A DNA stretch of 64,000 bases from assembly GCF_003688915.1 (NCBI RefSeq), contig NZ_REFU01000002.1:372001-436000 (forward strand). Direction: 5' to 3'. The DNA comes from Rhodococcus sp. SBT000017. GTDB lineage: Bacteria > Actinomycetota > Actinomycetes > Mycobacteriales > Mycobacteriaceae. Below, in pieces: positions 39,754 to 49,393 of this stretch; position 1 is the first letter of the stretch, and each line of letters starts with the position of its first letter. Both the position numbers and the translations under genes were made by a program. The notes beneath the pieces are model-generated. The model was not told the DNA's origin. It saw nothing but the letters and a program-made list of their open reading frames with translations, and did no database searches.

Positions 39754-40608
39754 TCAGCGAATCGTCTTGCGGTAGGTCGATACCGTCACCGACGCGGTGA
39801 CCTCGGTGGTGTTCGGTAACTGCGTCAGCGCCGCAGACCGCGCCTCGGGGTCACCGTGCCGCGCCGACGGGCCCATGCCGATCAGAGCCTCGATATCGTT
39901 GTGCGAGAGCATCATCGAGTATTCCAGCGAAGATTCCGTCACAGGCTCGAACAGACCGGACAGCGACTCGCTCAGGCGGCGGGACTTGTCCTCGTCGACG
40001 CCGATGAGTCCCAATGGCCCCCGCAGCTCACGTTGATGCCGCGTCGTGGGCGTGACGACCACCAACACGCCGTCGTCGACGAGAACCCGATTCAGTTCAC
40101 CGGCGTTGCGCGGAGCGAACACGCACGTCACCGCGGACAGAGCGCCCGACCGCACCGGGAGTCCACTCCAGATGTCCGCGACCACGGACCCCAGCCGCGG
40201 ATGGGACCGTGCGGCGCGCCTGGCCGCGAACTTCGACACGTCGACGCCTATCCCCCGGGCATCGGGGTGGTCGTCGAGAACCGCCGCGAGGTAGTGACCG
40301 GTTCCGACCCCGACGTCGAGCACCACCTCGCCGTCCGCCGGGACACCCGCCGAGACCGCAGCGGCGATCGGGTCGAAATGCCCCTCCCCCAGGAACGCGT
40401 CGCGCGCAGCGATCATCTCGGCCGAGTCGCCGGTGAACTTGCCGCCGTCACCGGTCAGCAGACTGACGTAGCCCTGCCGAGCGACATCGAAGGAGTGCCC
40501 TCGATCGCACCACAGCGTCCGATCGGTGTCGCCTACGCCGAGCCCGGAATCGAGCTCACGTGCACGGCACTGCGGACACAGCAGCACGTCCACGACGTCG
40601 GTCAGCAT
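39754..40608 (-). CDS. RlmA-like rRNA (guanine-N1)-methyltransferase
   Basis: A 284-aa SAM methyltransferase with an N-terminal zinc-type site (LLCPQC, then LWCDRGHSFD) and a SAM motif VVLDVGVGTGHYLA near residue 98. RlmA enzymes methylate G745/G748 of 23S rRNA; type II forms give tylosin resistance, and I cannot tell the type. ATG is preceded by GAAGGAGG. Convergent with glgM. Confidence 0.87.
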   Translation of the reverse strand: MLTDVVDVLLCPQCRARELDSGLGVGDTDRTLWCDRGHSFDVARQGYVSLLTGDGGKFTGDSAEMIAARDAFLGEGHFDPIAAAVSAGVPADGEVVLDVGVGTGHYLAAVLDDHPDARGIGVDVSKFAARRAARSHPRLGSVVADIWSGLPVRSGALSAVTCVFAPRNAGELNRVLVDDGVLVVVTPTTRHQRELRGPLGLIGVDEDKSRRLSESLSGLFEPVTESSLEYSMMLSHNDIEALIGMGPSARHGDPEARSAALTQLPNTTEVTASVTVSTYRKTIR

Positions 40609-40664
40609 CGGACACCTCCTTCGTCACGACTCTGCCGGATGCCACAGTCGTGAACACAACACAA

Positions 40665-40695
40665 AGCCCCGCTTGCCGGTACGGCGAGCGGGGCT
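40665..40695 (-). terminator. Terminator after the DUF3117 gene
   Basis: AGCCCCGCT (40665-40673) and AGCGGGGCT (40687-40695) form a perfect 9-bp stem, extended inward by TGCCG/CGGCG-type pairing. It lies 26 bp beyond the DUF3117 stop on the minus strand and before the methyltransferase start. Confidence 0.8.
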
Positions 40696-40720
40696 GAGCG
40701 ATGATCGATCGACAGAGCGA

Positions 40721-40888
40721 TCAGCCGGTGACACCCTTCAATTCGTCACCGAGTGCCGCGGCCTCGTCGGGGGTCAATTCGACGACCAACCGGCCGCCCC
40801 CCTCGAGCGGGACACGCATGACGATTCCTCGTCCCTCTTTGGTTGCTTCGAGGGGACCGTCCCCGGTCCGGGGCTTCATCGCCGCCAT
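40721..40888 (-). CDS. DUF3117 small protein
   Basis: A 55-aa protein too short for most ORF lists. It begins MAAMKPRTGDGPLEATKEG, then IVMRVPLEGGGRLVVEL and ends LKGVTG, which is the highly conserved actinobacterial DUF3117 (Rv1211 type, from memory). GGAGGGAGCAGAGG precedes the ATG at 40888. Function is unknown; it sits between the RlmA-like gene and tag as in mycobacteria, and has its own terminator. Confidence 0.93.
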   Translation of the reverse strand: MAAMKPRTGDGPLEATKEGRGIVMRVPLEGGGRLVVELTPDEAAALGDELKGVTG

Positions 40889-40983
40889 CCTCTGCTCCCT
40901 CCAGATCTGCGCCCACCAGCTCGGCGCCTAGGCCAAAAAGATAAATTCGTCGCGGGGCGACGGGTGTTGTCTCCTATTCTTCC

Positions 40984-41592
40984 CTATCGCCGTCGATACC
41001 GGGAACCGGAGTCGGTATTGACGACCTGCACCCAGCACCTCGACAGGTGATCGTCGACCATTCCGGTGGCCTGCATCAAGGCGTAGGCAGTTGTCGGACC
41101 GACGAACCGCAGGCCCCGCCGCTTGAGCTCCTTGGCCAGAGCAGTGGACTCCGGAGTAGAGGCGGGCACAGCGGAGAACTCGGTCAGGCGCGTCGACCTG
41201 CGCTCGGGAGCGAAGGACCAGAGCAGCGTGTCGAGGTCGGTGTCGTCGAAATCGATGATGGCGCGCGCGTTGCTCACCGCTGCGTCGATCTTGAGCCGAT
41301 TGCGCACGATGGACGCGTCGTTCATCAACCGTTCGACGTCGGCGTCGCCGAACCGGGCCACCAGCTCCGGATCGAAATCGGCGAATGCGGTGCGGAAACT
41401 ATCGCGCTTGCGCAGGATCGTGATCCACGACAGACCCGACTGGAACGCTTCGAGACACAGGCGCTCGTACAGCTCGTTGCGCCCGTGGAGCGGCTGCCCC
41501 CACTCGGTGTCGTGATAGTCCCGGTACAGGTCGTCGTCGGTGGCACCCCAGGGGCAGCGCAGTCGGCCGTCCGGTCCGGCGACAGCGCTCAT
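40984..41592 (-). CDS. tag: DNA-3-methyladenine glycosylase I
   Basis: A 202-aa repair enzyme that removes 3-methyladenine. It has the Tag start RCPWGATDDDLYRDYHDTEWG, the helix-hairpin-type helix and the zinc-ligand ending DHLSRCW. It overlaps the upstream DivIVA-like gene by four bases and follows DUF3117 in the order tag-DUF3117-RlmA. Confidence 0.94.
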   Translation of the reverse strand: MSAVAGPDGRLRCPWGATDDDLYRDYHDTEWGQPLHGRNELYERLCLEAFQSGLSWITILRKRDSFRTAFADFDPELVARFGDADVERLMNDASIVRNRLKIDAAVSNARAIIDFDDTDLDTLLWSFAPERRSTRLTEFSAVPASTPESTALAKELKRRGLRFVGPTTAYALMQATGMVDDHLSRCWVQVVNTDSGSRYRRR

Positions 41593-41918
41593 CGCTCGTC
41601 GGGCTCGGCCGGGGCAGGGGCCAATGTCTCCTGCGCCTGCTGCGCTGCGGACAGCCGCGAACGGAGCATGTCGATCTCGCCGCCGAGTCGCTCGAGCGCC
41701 CAGTCGACCTCGCTGGGCTTGTAGCCCCGCAGGCTCTGCTGAAACTTCAGCGCGTGCACGTCGGCACCGGTGACGCCTTCCGCCGGCAGAACGGTCGCGG
41801 TGGTTCCCTCGGGCAGCGGGCCCAGTTCCTCACCGCGACCGAACACCGCCGACGCCACGAAGAACAATGCAGCGGCGACGACGGCAATGACGACGACGTA
41901 GATCAGCAGCGTCAACAT
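41589..41918 (-). CDS. DivIVA-domain small membrane protein
   Basis: A 109-aa protein with one N-terminal membrane helix (about residues 3-26) and a short DivIVA-type motif FQQSLRGYKPSEVDWALERL. DivIVA proteins mark cell poles and septa; this short form resembles Rv1209 by position. Role not known. ATGA overlap with tag. Confidence 0.85.
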   Translation of the reverse strand: MLTLLIYVVVIAVVAAALFFVASAVFGRGEELGPLPEGTTATVLPAEGVTGADVHALKFQQSLRGYKPSEVDWALERLGGEIDMLRSRLSAAQQAQETLAPAPAEPDER

Positions 41919-41948
41919 GCCACGATCTTGTCACGACCGCCCGACACG

Positions 41949-42878
41949 CTAATTCAGCGAGTTCATCGCCGGTCGGTCCAGCAACGACACCTCGGTCGAG
42001 AACGGCTCGAACGAGTCACCGTCGACCCGGAACTGCATCAGACCGGCACCGGAATCGACCATCCCGCACCGATTGAGCATCGTCCCGACGATCTGTCGGC
42101 TCATCGCCCCGAGTTCGACCAGCGGGCGGTTGCGGTGCTTGCGCACGCCCAGGTTCACCTGGCCGATCGCCCGCAGCCCGAGCCTGTCGTACGTATCGAG
42201 CAGCAGCCCGATCTCCACTCCGTAGCCGGGTGCGAACGGCACCGCGGACAGCAGCTCGCGTGTACCGGCGTACTCACCGCCGAGGGGCTGAATGACCCCG
42301 GTCAGCTCGGGCCGCAGGGCAGCGAGCAGCGGCCTTGCCACGAGCTCGGTGACACGTCCACCACCGTTGGCGTCCTCGGTTCCACTGGTCCGCAACGGTC
42401 GGCGGTAGTAGCCCTTGACGAGGTGGATGCCGTCGCCCATCAACAGGGGGCCGAGCAACTTGGGTACGAACGCCGGATCGGGGTTGATCAGGTCGGAGTC
42501 GACGAACGCGATGAGATCACCGGTCGACGCGGCGACCGATCGCCACAGCACCTCGCCCTTGCCCGGTACCGGGTCCACCCCGGGTACTGCTTCTTCTCGG
42601 CTGATCACACGTGCACCGGCCGCAGTCGCGCGCACAGCCGTCTCGTCGGTGGAACCGGAGTCCAACACGATCAGCTCGTCGACCAGGCCACCGAGCAGCG
42701 GGTGGATCGTGTCGATGACGGCGGCGACCGTCTGTTCCTCGTTGAGTGCCGGGAGTACCACCGACACCGTTCGGCCCGCTTTGGCGGCCTCGAGTTCGGC
42801 AATGGTCCACTCCGGGGTGTCCCAGCTGTTGGTCTCGGACCACGCCCTGGTGACGTCCGTTCGATCTGCGAGTGTCAT
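41949..42878 (-). CDS. gpgS: Glucosyl-3-phosphoglycerate synthase
   Basis: A 309-aa GT-A enzyme that makes glucosyl-3-phosphoglycerate, the first step toward methylglucose lipopolysaccharides. Features are VVLPALNEEQTVA, LIVLDSGSTDET, and the metal site VDSDL. ATG at 42878 overlaps the folP2 stop by four bases; longer frames run through folP2 antisense-free codons and are not credible. Confidence 0.92.
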   Translation of the reverse strand: MTLADRTDVTRAWSETNSWDTPEWTIAELEAAKAGRTVSVVLPALNEEQTVAAVIDTIHPLLGGLVDELIVLDSGSTDETAVRATAAGARVISREEAVPGVDPVPGKGEVLWRSVAASTGDLIAFVDSDLINPDPAFVPKLLGPLLMGDGIHLVKGYYRRPLRTSGTEDANGGGRVTELVARPLLAALRPELTGVIQPLGGEYAGTRELLSAVPFAPGYGVEIGLLLDTYDRLGLRAIGQVNLGVRKHRNRPLVELGAMSRQIVGTMLNRCGMVDSGAGLMQFRVDGDSFEPFSTEVSLLDRPAMNSLN

Positions 42879-43735
42879 GCCAGACCCCTGACCGTCCGCG
42901 CCGGGGTTCTCAGACCCTGGATCGCTGCCACCATGTCGACGACTCTTCTGGTCGACGCAACTTCGTGCACCCGGAACATTCGGGCTCCGCCTGCTGCGGC
43001 CAATGCTGTCGCTGCCAATGTTCCCTCCAACCGGTCGGCGAGCTCTACACCTAGAGTCTCGCCTACGAAGTCCTTGTTGCTCAGCGCCATGAGCACAGGC
43101 CACCCGGTGTTTACAAGATCGTCCACGCGACGCAACAACTCGAGCCCGTGATAGGTGTTTTTCCCGAAATCGTGCGTCGGATCGATGAGAATCGAATCCT
43201 TTTTCACCCCCTCCGCGACGGCGTTCTCGGCGGCGGCGGTGACTTCGGCGATCACGTCGGCCACCACATCGGCGTACCGAACCCGATGCGGGCGAGTACG
43301 AGGCACCGCCCCGCCGGTGTGCGAGCAGACGATGCCGACTCCTTCGGCGGCAGCGACGCGCACCAGCTCGGGGTCGGCCCCGGCCCACGTGTCGTTGATC
43401 AGGTCCGCACCGACGCCACAGGCCAGTCGGGCGACCTCGCTGCGCCAGGTGTCCACACTGATCAGCAGCTCCGGATACGCGTCCCGGATGGCCTCGACGA
43501 ACGGGACGACACGGCGGATCTCCTCCTCGGCATCGACGATGTCGCCGGGGCCGGCCTTCACACCACCGATGTCGATCATGTCGGCACCCTCTGCGACCGC
43601 CCGGTGCACCGACGCCATCGCGGCGTCGTCGCTGAAATTCGCACCCCCGTCGTAGAACGAATCGGGGGTGCGATTGACGATGGCCATGACCAATGCGCGA
43701 TCGTCGGCGACCGGTTTGCCGCAGAGAGTGCTCAT
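42875..43735 (-). CDS. folP2: Dihydropteroate synthase homologue FolP2
   Basis: A 286-aa TIM-barrel of the dihydropteroate synthase family: MAIVNRTPDSFYDGG, MIDIGGVKAGPG, and SVDTWRSEVA are present. In mycobacteria the second copy next to gpgS lacks measurable folate-making activity and its job is not settled, and the same caution applies here. Motif changes such as GGVKAGPG in place of the GGESTRPG of folate enzymes support this. It is coupled to gpgS. Confidence 0.88.
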   Translation of the reverse strand: MSTLCGKPVADDRALVMAIVNRTPDSFYDGGANFSDDAAMASVHRAVAEGADMIDIGGVKAGPGDIVDAEEEIRRVVPFVEAIRDAYPELLISVDTWRSEVARLACGVGADLINDTWAGADPELVRVAAAEGVGIVCSHTGGAVPRTRPHRVRYADVVADVIAEVTAAAENAVAEGVKKDSILIDPTHDFGKNTYHGLELLRRVDDLVNTGWPVLMALSNKDFVGETLGVELADRLEGTLAATALAAAGGARMFRVHEVASTRRVVDMVAAIQGLRTPARTVRGLA

Positions 43736-43771
43736 GAAATCAATAGTGGCACGTGCGCATCTTTCGAGTGC

Positions 43772-45547
43772 TCAGCCCTTGGGGGCCTTGCCTGCTGCGA
43801 CCTCGGCGACGTAGCCGTCGTACGCCTTCTCGTAGCCACCGGACTTGCCGCGCAACACGTACAGGTCGCTGTCGCTGTCTTCCTCGTAGCCAAGCTTGCG
43901 CAGGGCCACCTTCTGGCTCTTGAACGTCGACGTCTGCTCGAGACTGTCGACGACCCGGACGAAGAGCGGCACCGCGTACGTCGGGAGTTTGTCGTAGAGG
44001 TGCTCGGCCATCGTCTTGCCGTCGAAGGTCTCGCCCTCGCGCAGCGTCACCGCAGCCATGCCTGCCTTGCCGTCGGTTCCCTCGATGTCGACGCCGTACA
44101 CGACGGCACCGTCGACCGAGGAATGTCCGCCGAGGGCTCCCTCGACCTGCGTGGTCGCGACGTTCTCGCCTTTCCAGCGGAAGGTGTCACCGAGGCGATC
44201 GACGAACGCGACGTGCATGAAGCCCTGCTTGCGGACCAGGTCACCGGTGTCGAACCACGCGTCGCCGTCCTTGAAGCCGTCGCGCACCATCTTCTTCTCG
44301 GTGGCCTTGTCGTCGGAGTAGCCGTCGAACGGTGCCCGGTCGGTGATCTTGGACAGCAGCAGTCCGACCTCGCCGTTGCCGACCTTGCGGAGCTTGCCGT
44401 CCTGGCCGCGCTTGGCCTTGCCGGATTCTTCGTCGTACTGGACGACGGCATACGGCAGCGGGCAGATGCCTGCGGTCTTCTTCATGTTCAGGGCGTTGAT
44501 GAACGCGATGTTGCATTCGCTGGCGCCGTAGAACTCGGCGACGCGGGAGATGCCGAATCGCTCGGTGAACTCTTCCCAGATCTCCGGGCGCAGTCCGTTG
44601 CCGACGATCAGCTTCACCGAGTTGTCCCGGTCGGAGGGCTTCTCCGGCTGTGTCAGCAGGTAACGGCACAGCTCACCGATGTAGGTGAACGCGGTGGCCT
44701 TGTTGACGCGGACGTCGTCCCAGAAGTTGCTCACCGAGAACTGCCTGCCGATGGCCATGGTCGCGCCGCCCGCGAGCACAGAGGACAGCGTCACCGTCAG
44801 CGCATTGTTGTGGTAAAGCGGAAGGCAGCAGTAGATGACGTCGTTGCTGCGAAGCCGCACACCCATGTTGCCCAGACCGGACATCGACTTGAGCCAGCGG
44901 AAGTGGCTCATCAGGCTGGCCTTCGGCATGCCGGTGGTACCCGAGGTGAAGATGTAGAACGCCTTCTCCTTGGCCTGGATCTCGGCGGTGACCTTCGGGT
45001 TGGCCGTCGACGCCGTCGCCGCGAGCTCGGCCAGCTTCTTCAGCGGCAGTACTGCTCCGACCTTGGGTTCTCCGTCGAGCGAATCCAGGGCTTCCTGTGC
45101 GTTCTCGTCCAGCACGAGGACCCTCGCCTCGAGAATGCCGAGGCTGTGCTCGAGTACGTCACCGCGCTGGTTGTAGTTCAGCATTCCTGCGGTGGCGCCG
45201 AGCTTGACGGCAGCGAGCGCGGCGAACAGCGCCTCCGGCCGGTTCTTGCTGAGGATGCCGACGACGTCGCCGCGCTTCACCCCGTGGTCCGCGAACACCG
45301 CGGCGTACTGGTTGACGAGCTCGTTCGCGTCCCGGTAGGTGATCGACTCGCCTTCGAACCGCACGAACGGACGGTCACTGTTCTTCGCGGCGGCGTCCTG
45401 GAAGATCTGACCGATCGACGCTTTGTGGTCGGGCTTGCGGGTGAATCCCGCCAGGCCCTTGAGCAGACTAGGCACCTCCGTCACCATTTTCGGCAACGCG
45501 ACCGCGAGGTCGGTCACTCCAATTTTCTGACGGGCATCGACAGCCAT
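43772..45547 (-). CDS. fadD6: Long-chain acyl-CoA synthetase FadD6-like
   Basis: A 591-aa adenylate-forming enzyme with the AMP motif YIFTSGTTGMPKAS, the GASECN stretch, the TGDLV aspartate and RWKGENV near the C-terminus. The solute-carrier-27-type layout (very-long-chain CoA ligase) and place beside folP2-gpgS match FadD6. It activates fatty acids to acyl-CoA. It is 36 bp from folP2 and probably in its own or the same unit. Confidence 0.9.
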   Translation of the reverse strand: MAVDARQKIGVTDLAVALPKMVTEVPSLLKGLAGFTRKPDHKASIGQIFQDAAAKNSDRPFVRFEGESITYRDANELVNQYAAVFADHGVKRGDVVGILSKNRPEALFAALAAVKLGATAGMLNYNQRGDVLEHSLGILEARVLVLDENAQEALDSLDGEPKVGAVLPLKKLAELAATASTANPKVTAEIQAKEKAFYIFTSGTTGMPKASLMSHFRWLKSMSGLGNMGVRLRSNDVIYCCLPLYHNNALTVTLSSVLAGGATMAIGRQFSVSNFWDDVRVNKATAFTYIGELCRYLLTQPEKPSDRDNSVKLIVGNGLRPEIWEEFTERFGISRVAEFYGASECNIAFINALNMKKTAGICPLPYAVVQYDEESGKAKRGQDGKLRKVGNGEVGLLLSKITDRAPFDGYSDDKATEKKMVRDGFKDGDAWFDTGDLVRKQGFMHVAFVDRLGDTFRWKGENVATTQVEGALGGHSSVDGAVVYGVDIEGTDGKAGMAAVTLREGETFDGKTMAEHLYDKLPTYAVPLFVRVVDSLEQTSTFKSQKVALRKLGYEEDSDSDLYVLRGKSGGYEKAYDGYVAEVAAGKAPKG

Positions 45548-45639
45548 GAACTCCCCTTTGAAGACGATGTGAGATTTCTTACCCTACTTGAGAGTAACAA
45601 CTTTGAGCATCTCACTCGGTGGCCGCGCTTGGTGACCTG

Positions 45640-46203
45640 TCACAACGTCGCGCAGGCATTCAGAGCTGCATCGACGGTCGTCGTTCTGACCAGGGCATCG
45701 AGGGCGCGTTGTTGCACGAATCCGGTCTCTCGCAAACCTTCTATCCACTGCATCATGCCGTCGAAATGTCCGAATGGGTCGAGCATCACCATCGGCTTGC
45801 TGTGCATGCCCAGGTAGCCCGCGGTCCAGGTCTCGAACAGCTCCTCCAACGTCCCGATCCCACCCGGCAAGGTGATGAACGCGTCGGCGCGGTCCTCCAT
45901 GATCTTCTTCCGCTCACGCATGGTGTCGGTGACGATCAGCTCGTCGGCGTCGACATCGGCGACCTCGCGGTGTACGAGCGCTTTCGGAATCACGCCGACC
46001 GTGTTGCCGCCCGCTGCTCGCGTCGCCGCCGCGACCGCGCCCATCATCGACACGTTGCCGCCGCCCGAGACGAGCTGCCAGCCTCGTCGGCCGATCTCGG
46101 TGCCGACCTCACCGGCCAGGTCGATGAACGAGGCGTCGACGGGACCCGACGCGCAGTAGACGCAGACACTGAGCAAGCGTTCGGTCGTGCCGCGATCGCT
46201 CAC
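45640..46203 (-). CDS. LOG-family protein (TIGR00730), second copy
   Basis: A 187-aa Rossmann-fold protein with the LOG catalytic motif PGGIGTLEE and SGGGNVSMM. Such enzymes release cytokinin bases from their ribotides or act on other nucleotide monophosphates. GTG at 46203 overlaps the upstream LOG gene by four bases. The preceding coding sequence in other frames belongs to that neighbour. Confidence 0.88.
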   Translation of the reverse strand: MSDRGTTERLLSVCVYCASGPVDASFIDLAGEVGTEIGRRGWQLVSGGGNVSMMGAVAAATRAAGGNTVGVIPKALVHREVADVDADELIVTDTMRERKKIMEDRADAFITLPGGIGTLEELFETWTAGYLGMHSKPMVMLDPFGHFDGMMQWIEGLRETGFVQQRALDALVRTTTVDAALNACATL

Positions 46204-46970
46204 TGCTGGGCCTCGCGGACGATCCGGACAGCTTCGTCGACGCTGTCGGTGCAGTGGATCAGTTCGAGGTCCTTCTCGGACACCTTGCCTTCTTTCACGA
46301 GAGTCGTCTTGATCCAATCGAGCAGTCCCGACCAGAAGTCCTTGCCCAGCAACACGATCGGGAACCTGGTGACCTTGGCCGTCTGCACCAACGTCAGGGC
46401 CTCGAAGAGTTCGTCGAGAGTACCGAAGCCGCCGGGAAGGCACACGAACGCCTGGGAGTACTTCACGAACATGGTCTTGCGCACGAAGAAGTAGCGAAAA
46501 TTTACGCCCAGATCGACCCACTCGTTGAGGCCCTGCTCGAACGGCAGCTCGATCCCGAGCCCGATCGAGTACCCATCGGCCTCGCTCGCTCCTCGGTTGG
46601 CCCCCTCCATCGCACCGGGCCCGCCACCGGTGATGACGGCGAAGCCCTCCTTCGCGAGAGCGGCTCCGAGCTGCCGGGCTCGGGCGTACTCGGGATGGTC
46701 GACGGGGGTGCGCGCCGAACCGAATACGGTCACAGCCTTCGGGACCTCGGCGAGCGCACCGAATCCCTCGACGAATTCGCTCTGGATACGCAGCACTCGC
46801 CAGGTGTCGGAGTGAATCCAGTTCCCTGGTCCTCGCTCGTCGAGCAGGCGTTGATCCGAGGTGGAGGTCTCGGTGTTCCGGCCTCGCCGAAGTACGACGG
46901 ATCCCTTGTGCTTGGCCGATTTCTCACTGCTGTGTTCCTCGGAACTACCTGGGCCCTGGTCGCTGTTCAT
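46200..46970 (-). CDS. LOG-family protein (TIGR00730), first copy
   Basis: A 256-aa protein of the longer LOG subgroup: an N-terminal charged tail of about 40 residues, then KAVTVFGSART, ITGGGPGAMEGANRGA and the motif PGGFGTLDE. It is followed in-frame-coupled by a second, shorter LOG gene, so the two may form a hetero-oligomer or act on different ribotides. By position it is near dapE, as Rv1205 is near its cluster. Confidence 0.88.
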   Translation of the reverse strand: MNSDQGPGSSEEHSSEKSAKHKGSVVLRRGRNTETSTSDQRLLDERGPGNWIHSDTWRVLRIQSEFVEGFGALAEVPKAVTVFGSARTPVDHPEYARARQLGAALAKEGFAVITGGGPGAMEGANRGASEADGYSIGLGIELPFEQGLNEWVDLGVNFRYFFVRKTMFVKYSQAFVCLPGGFGTLDELFEALTLVQTAKVTRFPIVLLGKDFWSGLLDWIKTTLVKEGKVSEKDLELIHCTDSVDEAVRIVREAQQ

Positions 46971-46980
46971 GGCGTTCAGG

Positions 46981-48066
46981 CTATCCGGCAGTGAGGTAGC
47001 TCCGGAGAACCTGTGTGACGTGGGTGATCTGCTCGACGGGGACGCGTTCGTCGCGCTTGTGGGCGAGATTGGGGTCTCCGGGTCCGTAGTTGACCGCCGG
47101 GATCCCGAGCGCCGAGAACCGGGAGACGTCCGTCCAGCCGTACTTGGCCCGGAACTGTCCGCCCGCGGCCTCGATGAGAGCGGCCGCTGCCGGTCGGTTC
47201 AAACCGGGAAGCGCTCCGGGCGACGAGTCGGTGACCTCGAATCCGAGATCCAGTCCCTCGACCACCTCACGAACGTGTTCGACGGCTTCGTCCACGTTGC
47301 GATCGGGTGCGAAGCGAAAATTGACGTCGAGTTCGGCCGCGTCGGGAACGACGTTGCCCGCGACCCCACCGGAGATCCGTACTGCTTGCAGCCCTTCCCG
47401 ATACACGCAGCCATCGATGTCGACGGTGCGTGCGCGATATGCGGCGAGCCGGTTCAGGACTGCACCGAATTTGTGAATTGCATTGTCGCCCAACCAGGAC
47501 CGAGCGCTGTGGGCCCGCGTTCCCGACGCGGTCAGCCGAACCCGCAGCGTCCCTTGGCAACCGGCCTCGATGAAGCCGCCGGACGGTTCACCGAGGATCG
47601 CGACGTCGGCAGCGAGCCATTCGGGAAGTTCGCGTTCGATGCGGCCCAGTCCGTTGCGGGCGGCCGCGATCTCCTCGCAGTCGTAGAACACCAGAGTCAG
47701 ATCGTGAGCAGGGTTGTCGATCGTGGCGGCGAGGTGCAGGAACACCGCGTCACCCGACTTCATATCGACGGTTCCGCACCCGTGCAGGATGTCGCCCTCA
47801 GCGCTGTCGTGCTCGCGCCTCGACGGCACGTTGTCTGCGATGGGAACCGTGTCGAGATGCCCGGCGAGCATCACTCTCGACGCGAATCCGCGATTGGTTC
47901 GTGCCAGCACTGCGTTGCCGCTACGGATGATCTCGAAGCCCGTGGTCTGCTCACGGAGTGCTTGCTCCACCTCGTCTGCGATGCGCGATTCGTCCTCACT
48001 GACACTGGGGATGTCCACCAGTGCCGCGGTGAGGTCTATCGGGTCGGCATGCAGTTCGAGCGTCAC
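46981..48066 (-). CDS. dapE: Succinyl-diaminopimelate desuccinylase
   Basis: A 361-aa M20-type metallopeptidase that makes LL-diaminopimelate for lysine and cell wall. It shows AGHLDTVP (metal), [10 protein letters not shown] (metal), and a late [16 protein letters not shown] at 48066 is used; the longer frame passes the SMP-30 gene and is not real. It is the partner of DapD (49394) in the succinylase route. Confidence 0.92.
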   Translation of the reverse strand: MTLELHADPIDLTAALVDIPSVSEDESRIADEVEQALREQTTGFEIIRSGNAVLARTNRGFASRVMLAGHLDTVPIADNVPSRREHDSAEGDILHGCGTVDMKSGDAVFLHLAATIDNPAHDLTLVFYDCEEIAAARNGLGRIERELPEWLAADVAILGEPSGGFIEAGCQGTLRVRLTASGTRAHSARSWLGDNAIHKFGAVLNRLAAYRARTVDIDGCVYREGLQAVRISGGVAGNVVPDAAELDVNFRFAPDRNVDEAVEHVREVVEGLDLGFEVTDSSPGALPGLNRPAAAALIEAAGGQFRAKYGWTDVSRFSALGIPAVNYGPGDPNLAHKRDERVPVEQITHVTQVLRSYLTAG

Positions 48067-48077
48067 GGGAGAAAACT

Positions 48078-49022
48078 CTAGGCCGTGGATCCCGGAATCT
48101 CGCGGACCACGCCGTCGAAGCCGGCACCGAACAATCTTCCGCTCGAGAAGCCCTGGTCGGAGCGTCCGTAGGCCACAACGCTTGTCAACCGCGTACCGGT
48201 GCCGATGACACACGTCGCCCCCGGCCCATCGATGCGGACGACGGAGCCGCCTGCGTTGAGCGGCACCACCGGGCGTCCGGCGTCGTCGAGGGTGAGCCCG
48301 TCCGGAGCTGCGAAGCCGTCGAGTCCCGACAGATCGAGCACACTTTCCGGTGCCGAAGGGTCGGCGAGCGGGATCCGGCTGACGCCCGGGTTCACGAAAG
48401 TGCGCGAGACGTACAGGTACCGATCGGCGGCGTCGAGCACCGCGCCGTTGGCACTGGGGAAGCTCGCCCACGCAGGGTCGACCGAACCGTCGGGGCCGAT
48501 CCGCCCGATCAGCGAGCCGAAGTCGTTGGTGGCGTACACCGTTCCGTCAGCGGTGACGGCAAGTCCGTTGGCTGCGCTCAGACCGGTTGCGTACGGGGTG
48601 ACGGTGAGAGTGTCCACGTCGAGCCGAACGATCCCCGCGGCCTTGACGACGTCTCCGACGAAGACGCGAGGGTCGGCTCCGTAGCCGACCAGCAGGGTGC
48701 CGTCGGGCATCCAGGCCAGCGCGCCACCGCCGCCGCTGGGGACCGTCGCGATGGGGTACGCGGCCTGTCCTGGCGCATCGATGCGGTACACCCGGCCGGA
48801 GACGATGTCGGTGACGTAGGCGCGGCCCGACGCGTCGATCGCCAGTCCTTCCAGAGCTGCCCCCGGGATCCGTGCGACCTCTGCAGACGGCCCGCCTGCT
48901 CCGGCGCAGTAGGGATCTGCGGCTGCGGTGCTGGAACCGACGACGACGCCGCCCGCCGCCACCAGCGCGGCAGCAATCGCCGTGACGACCGAACGCACAC
49001 GTGCGGACTTGCTCGAATTCAT
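48078..49022 (-). CDS. Secreted SMP-30/NHL-like beta-propeller protein
   Basis: A 314-aa exported protein. ATG at 49022 follows GGGGGAG and starts a Sec signal ending near TAAADP, mature Tyr-Cys. The body repeats propeller blades ([38 protein letters not shown]). Relatives are gluconolactonase-like or bind ligands; no reaction can be assigned. It sits between dapE (11 bp) and dapD, but has no clear lysine role. Confidence 0.82.
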   Translation of the reverse strand: MNSSKSARVRSVVTAIAAALVAAGGVVVGSSTAAADPYCAGAGGPSAEVARIPGAALEGLAIDASGRAYVTDIVSGRVYRIDAPGQAAYPIATVPSGGGGALAWMPDGTLLVGYGADPRVFVGDVVKAAGIVRLDVDTLTVTPYATGLSAANGLAVTADGTVYATNDFGSLIGRIGPDGSVDPAWASFPSANGAVLDAADRYLYVSRTFVNPGVSRIPLADPSAPESVLDLSGLDGFAAPDGLTLDDAGRPVVPLNAGGSVVRIDGPGATCVIGTGTRLTSVVAYGRSDQGFSSGRLFGAGFDGVVREIPGSTA

Positions 49023-49068
49023 GACACTCCCCCAGCCTCGGCGACCCCCTGTCAGCCGATGACGATGT

Positions 49069-49212
49069 CTACCACGCGCCTGCGACAACCAAACCCAGCG
49101 CGACTCCCAGCACGATCGTCGTCGCCAGGGTCGTCACCAACCCGCTGAAGGACACACCGTCCGCCATCACCGACGTCACTCCACGGCTACGGGCGGCGGT
49201 ACGTGTGGTCAC
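49069..49212 (-). CDS. Small hypothetical membrane protein (47 aa)
   Basis: Short reading frame starting GTG at 49212, beginning TTRTAARSRGVTSV and ending in a hydrophobic helix LATTIVLGVALGLVVAG, then AW and TAG. It fits a single-span membrane peptide between the SMP-30-like gene and divergent dapD. There is no clear ribosome site, so it may not be translated. Confidence 0.4.
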   Translation of the reverse strand: MTTRTAARSRGVTSVMADGVSFSGLVTTLATTIVLGVALGLVVAGAW

Positions 49213-49393
49213 GGGGGAAACTCTGTCAGCTCCCCCGCCGCCGATGCGTTCGCCGGTATCCCGATGCGGTCACGCTCGGCAGTCGAACCGATAACGAACC
49301 GACGCCGCGTCGGGAACGGAGTCCAGGAACAAGCGACGTTCCCGCGATGACGGGCCAACCCGCCCGCTGGGTCCACCGCGTATTCTTCGTCCC

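Noticed and set aside
40701..40931. A plus-strand frame of 76 codons over the DUF3117 gene
   Set aside because: The minus strand encodes a well-conserved small protein with a ribosome site and terminator; the plus frame is its shadow.
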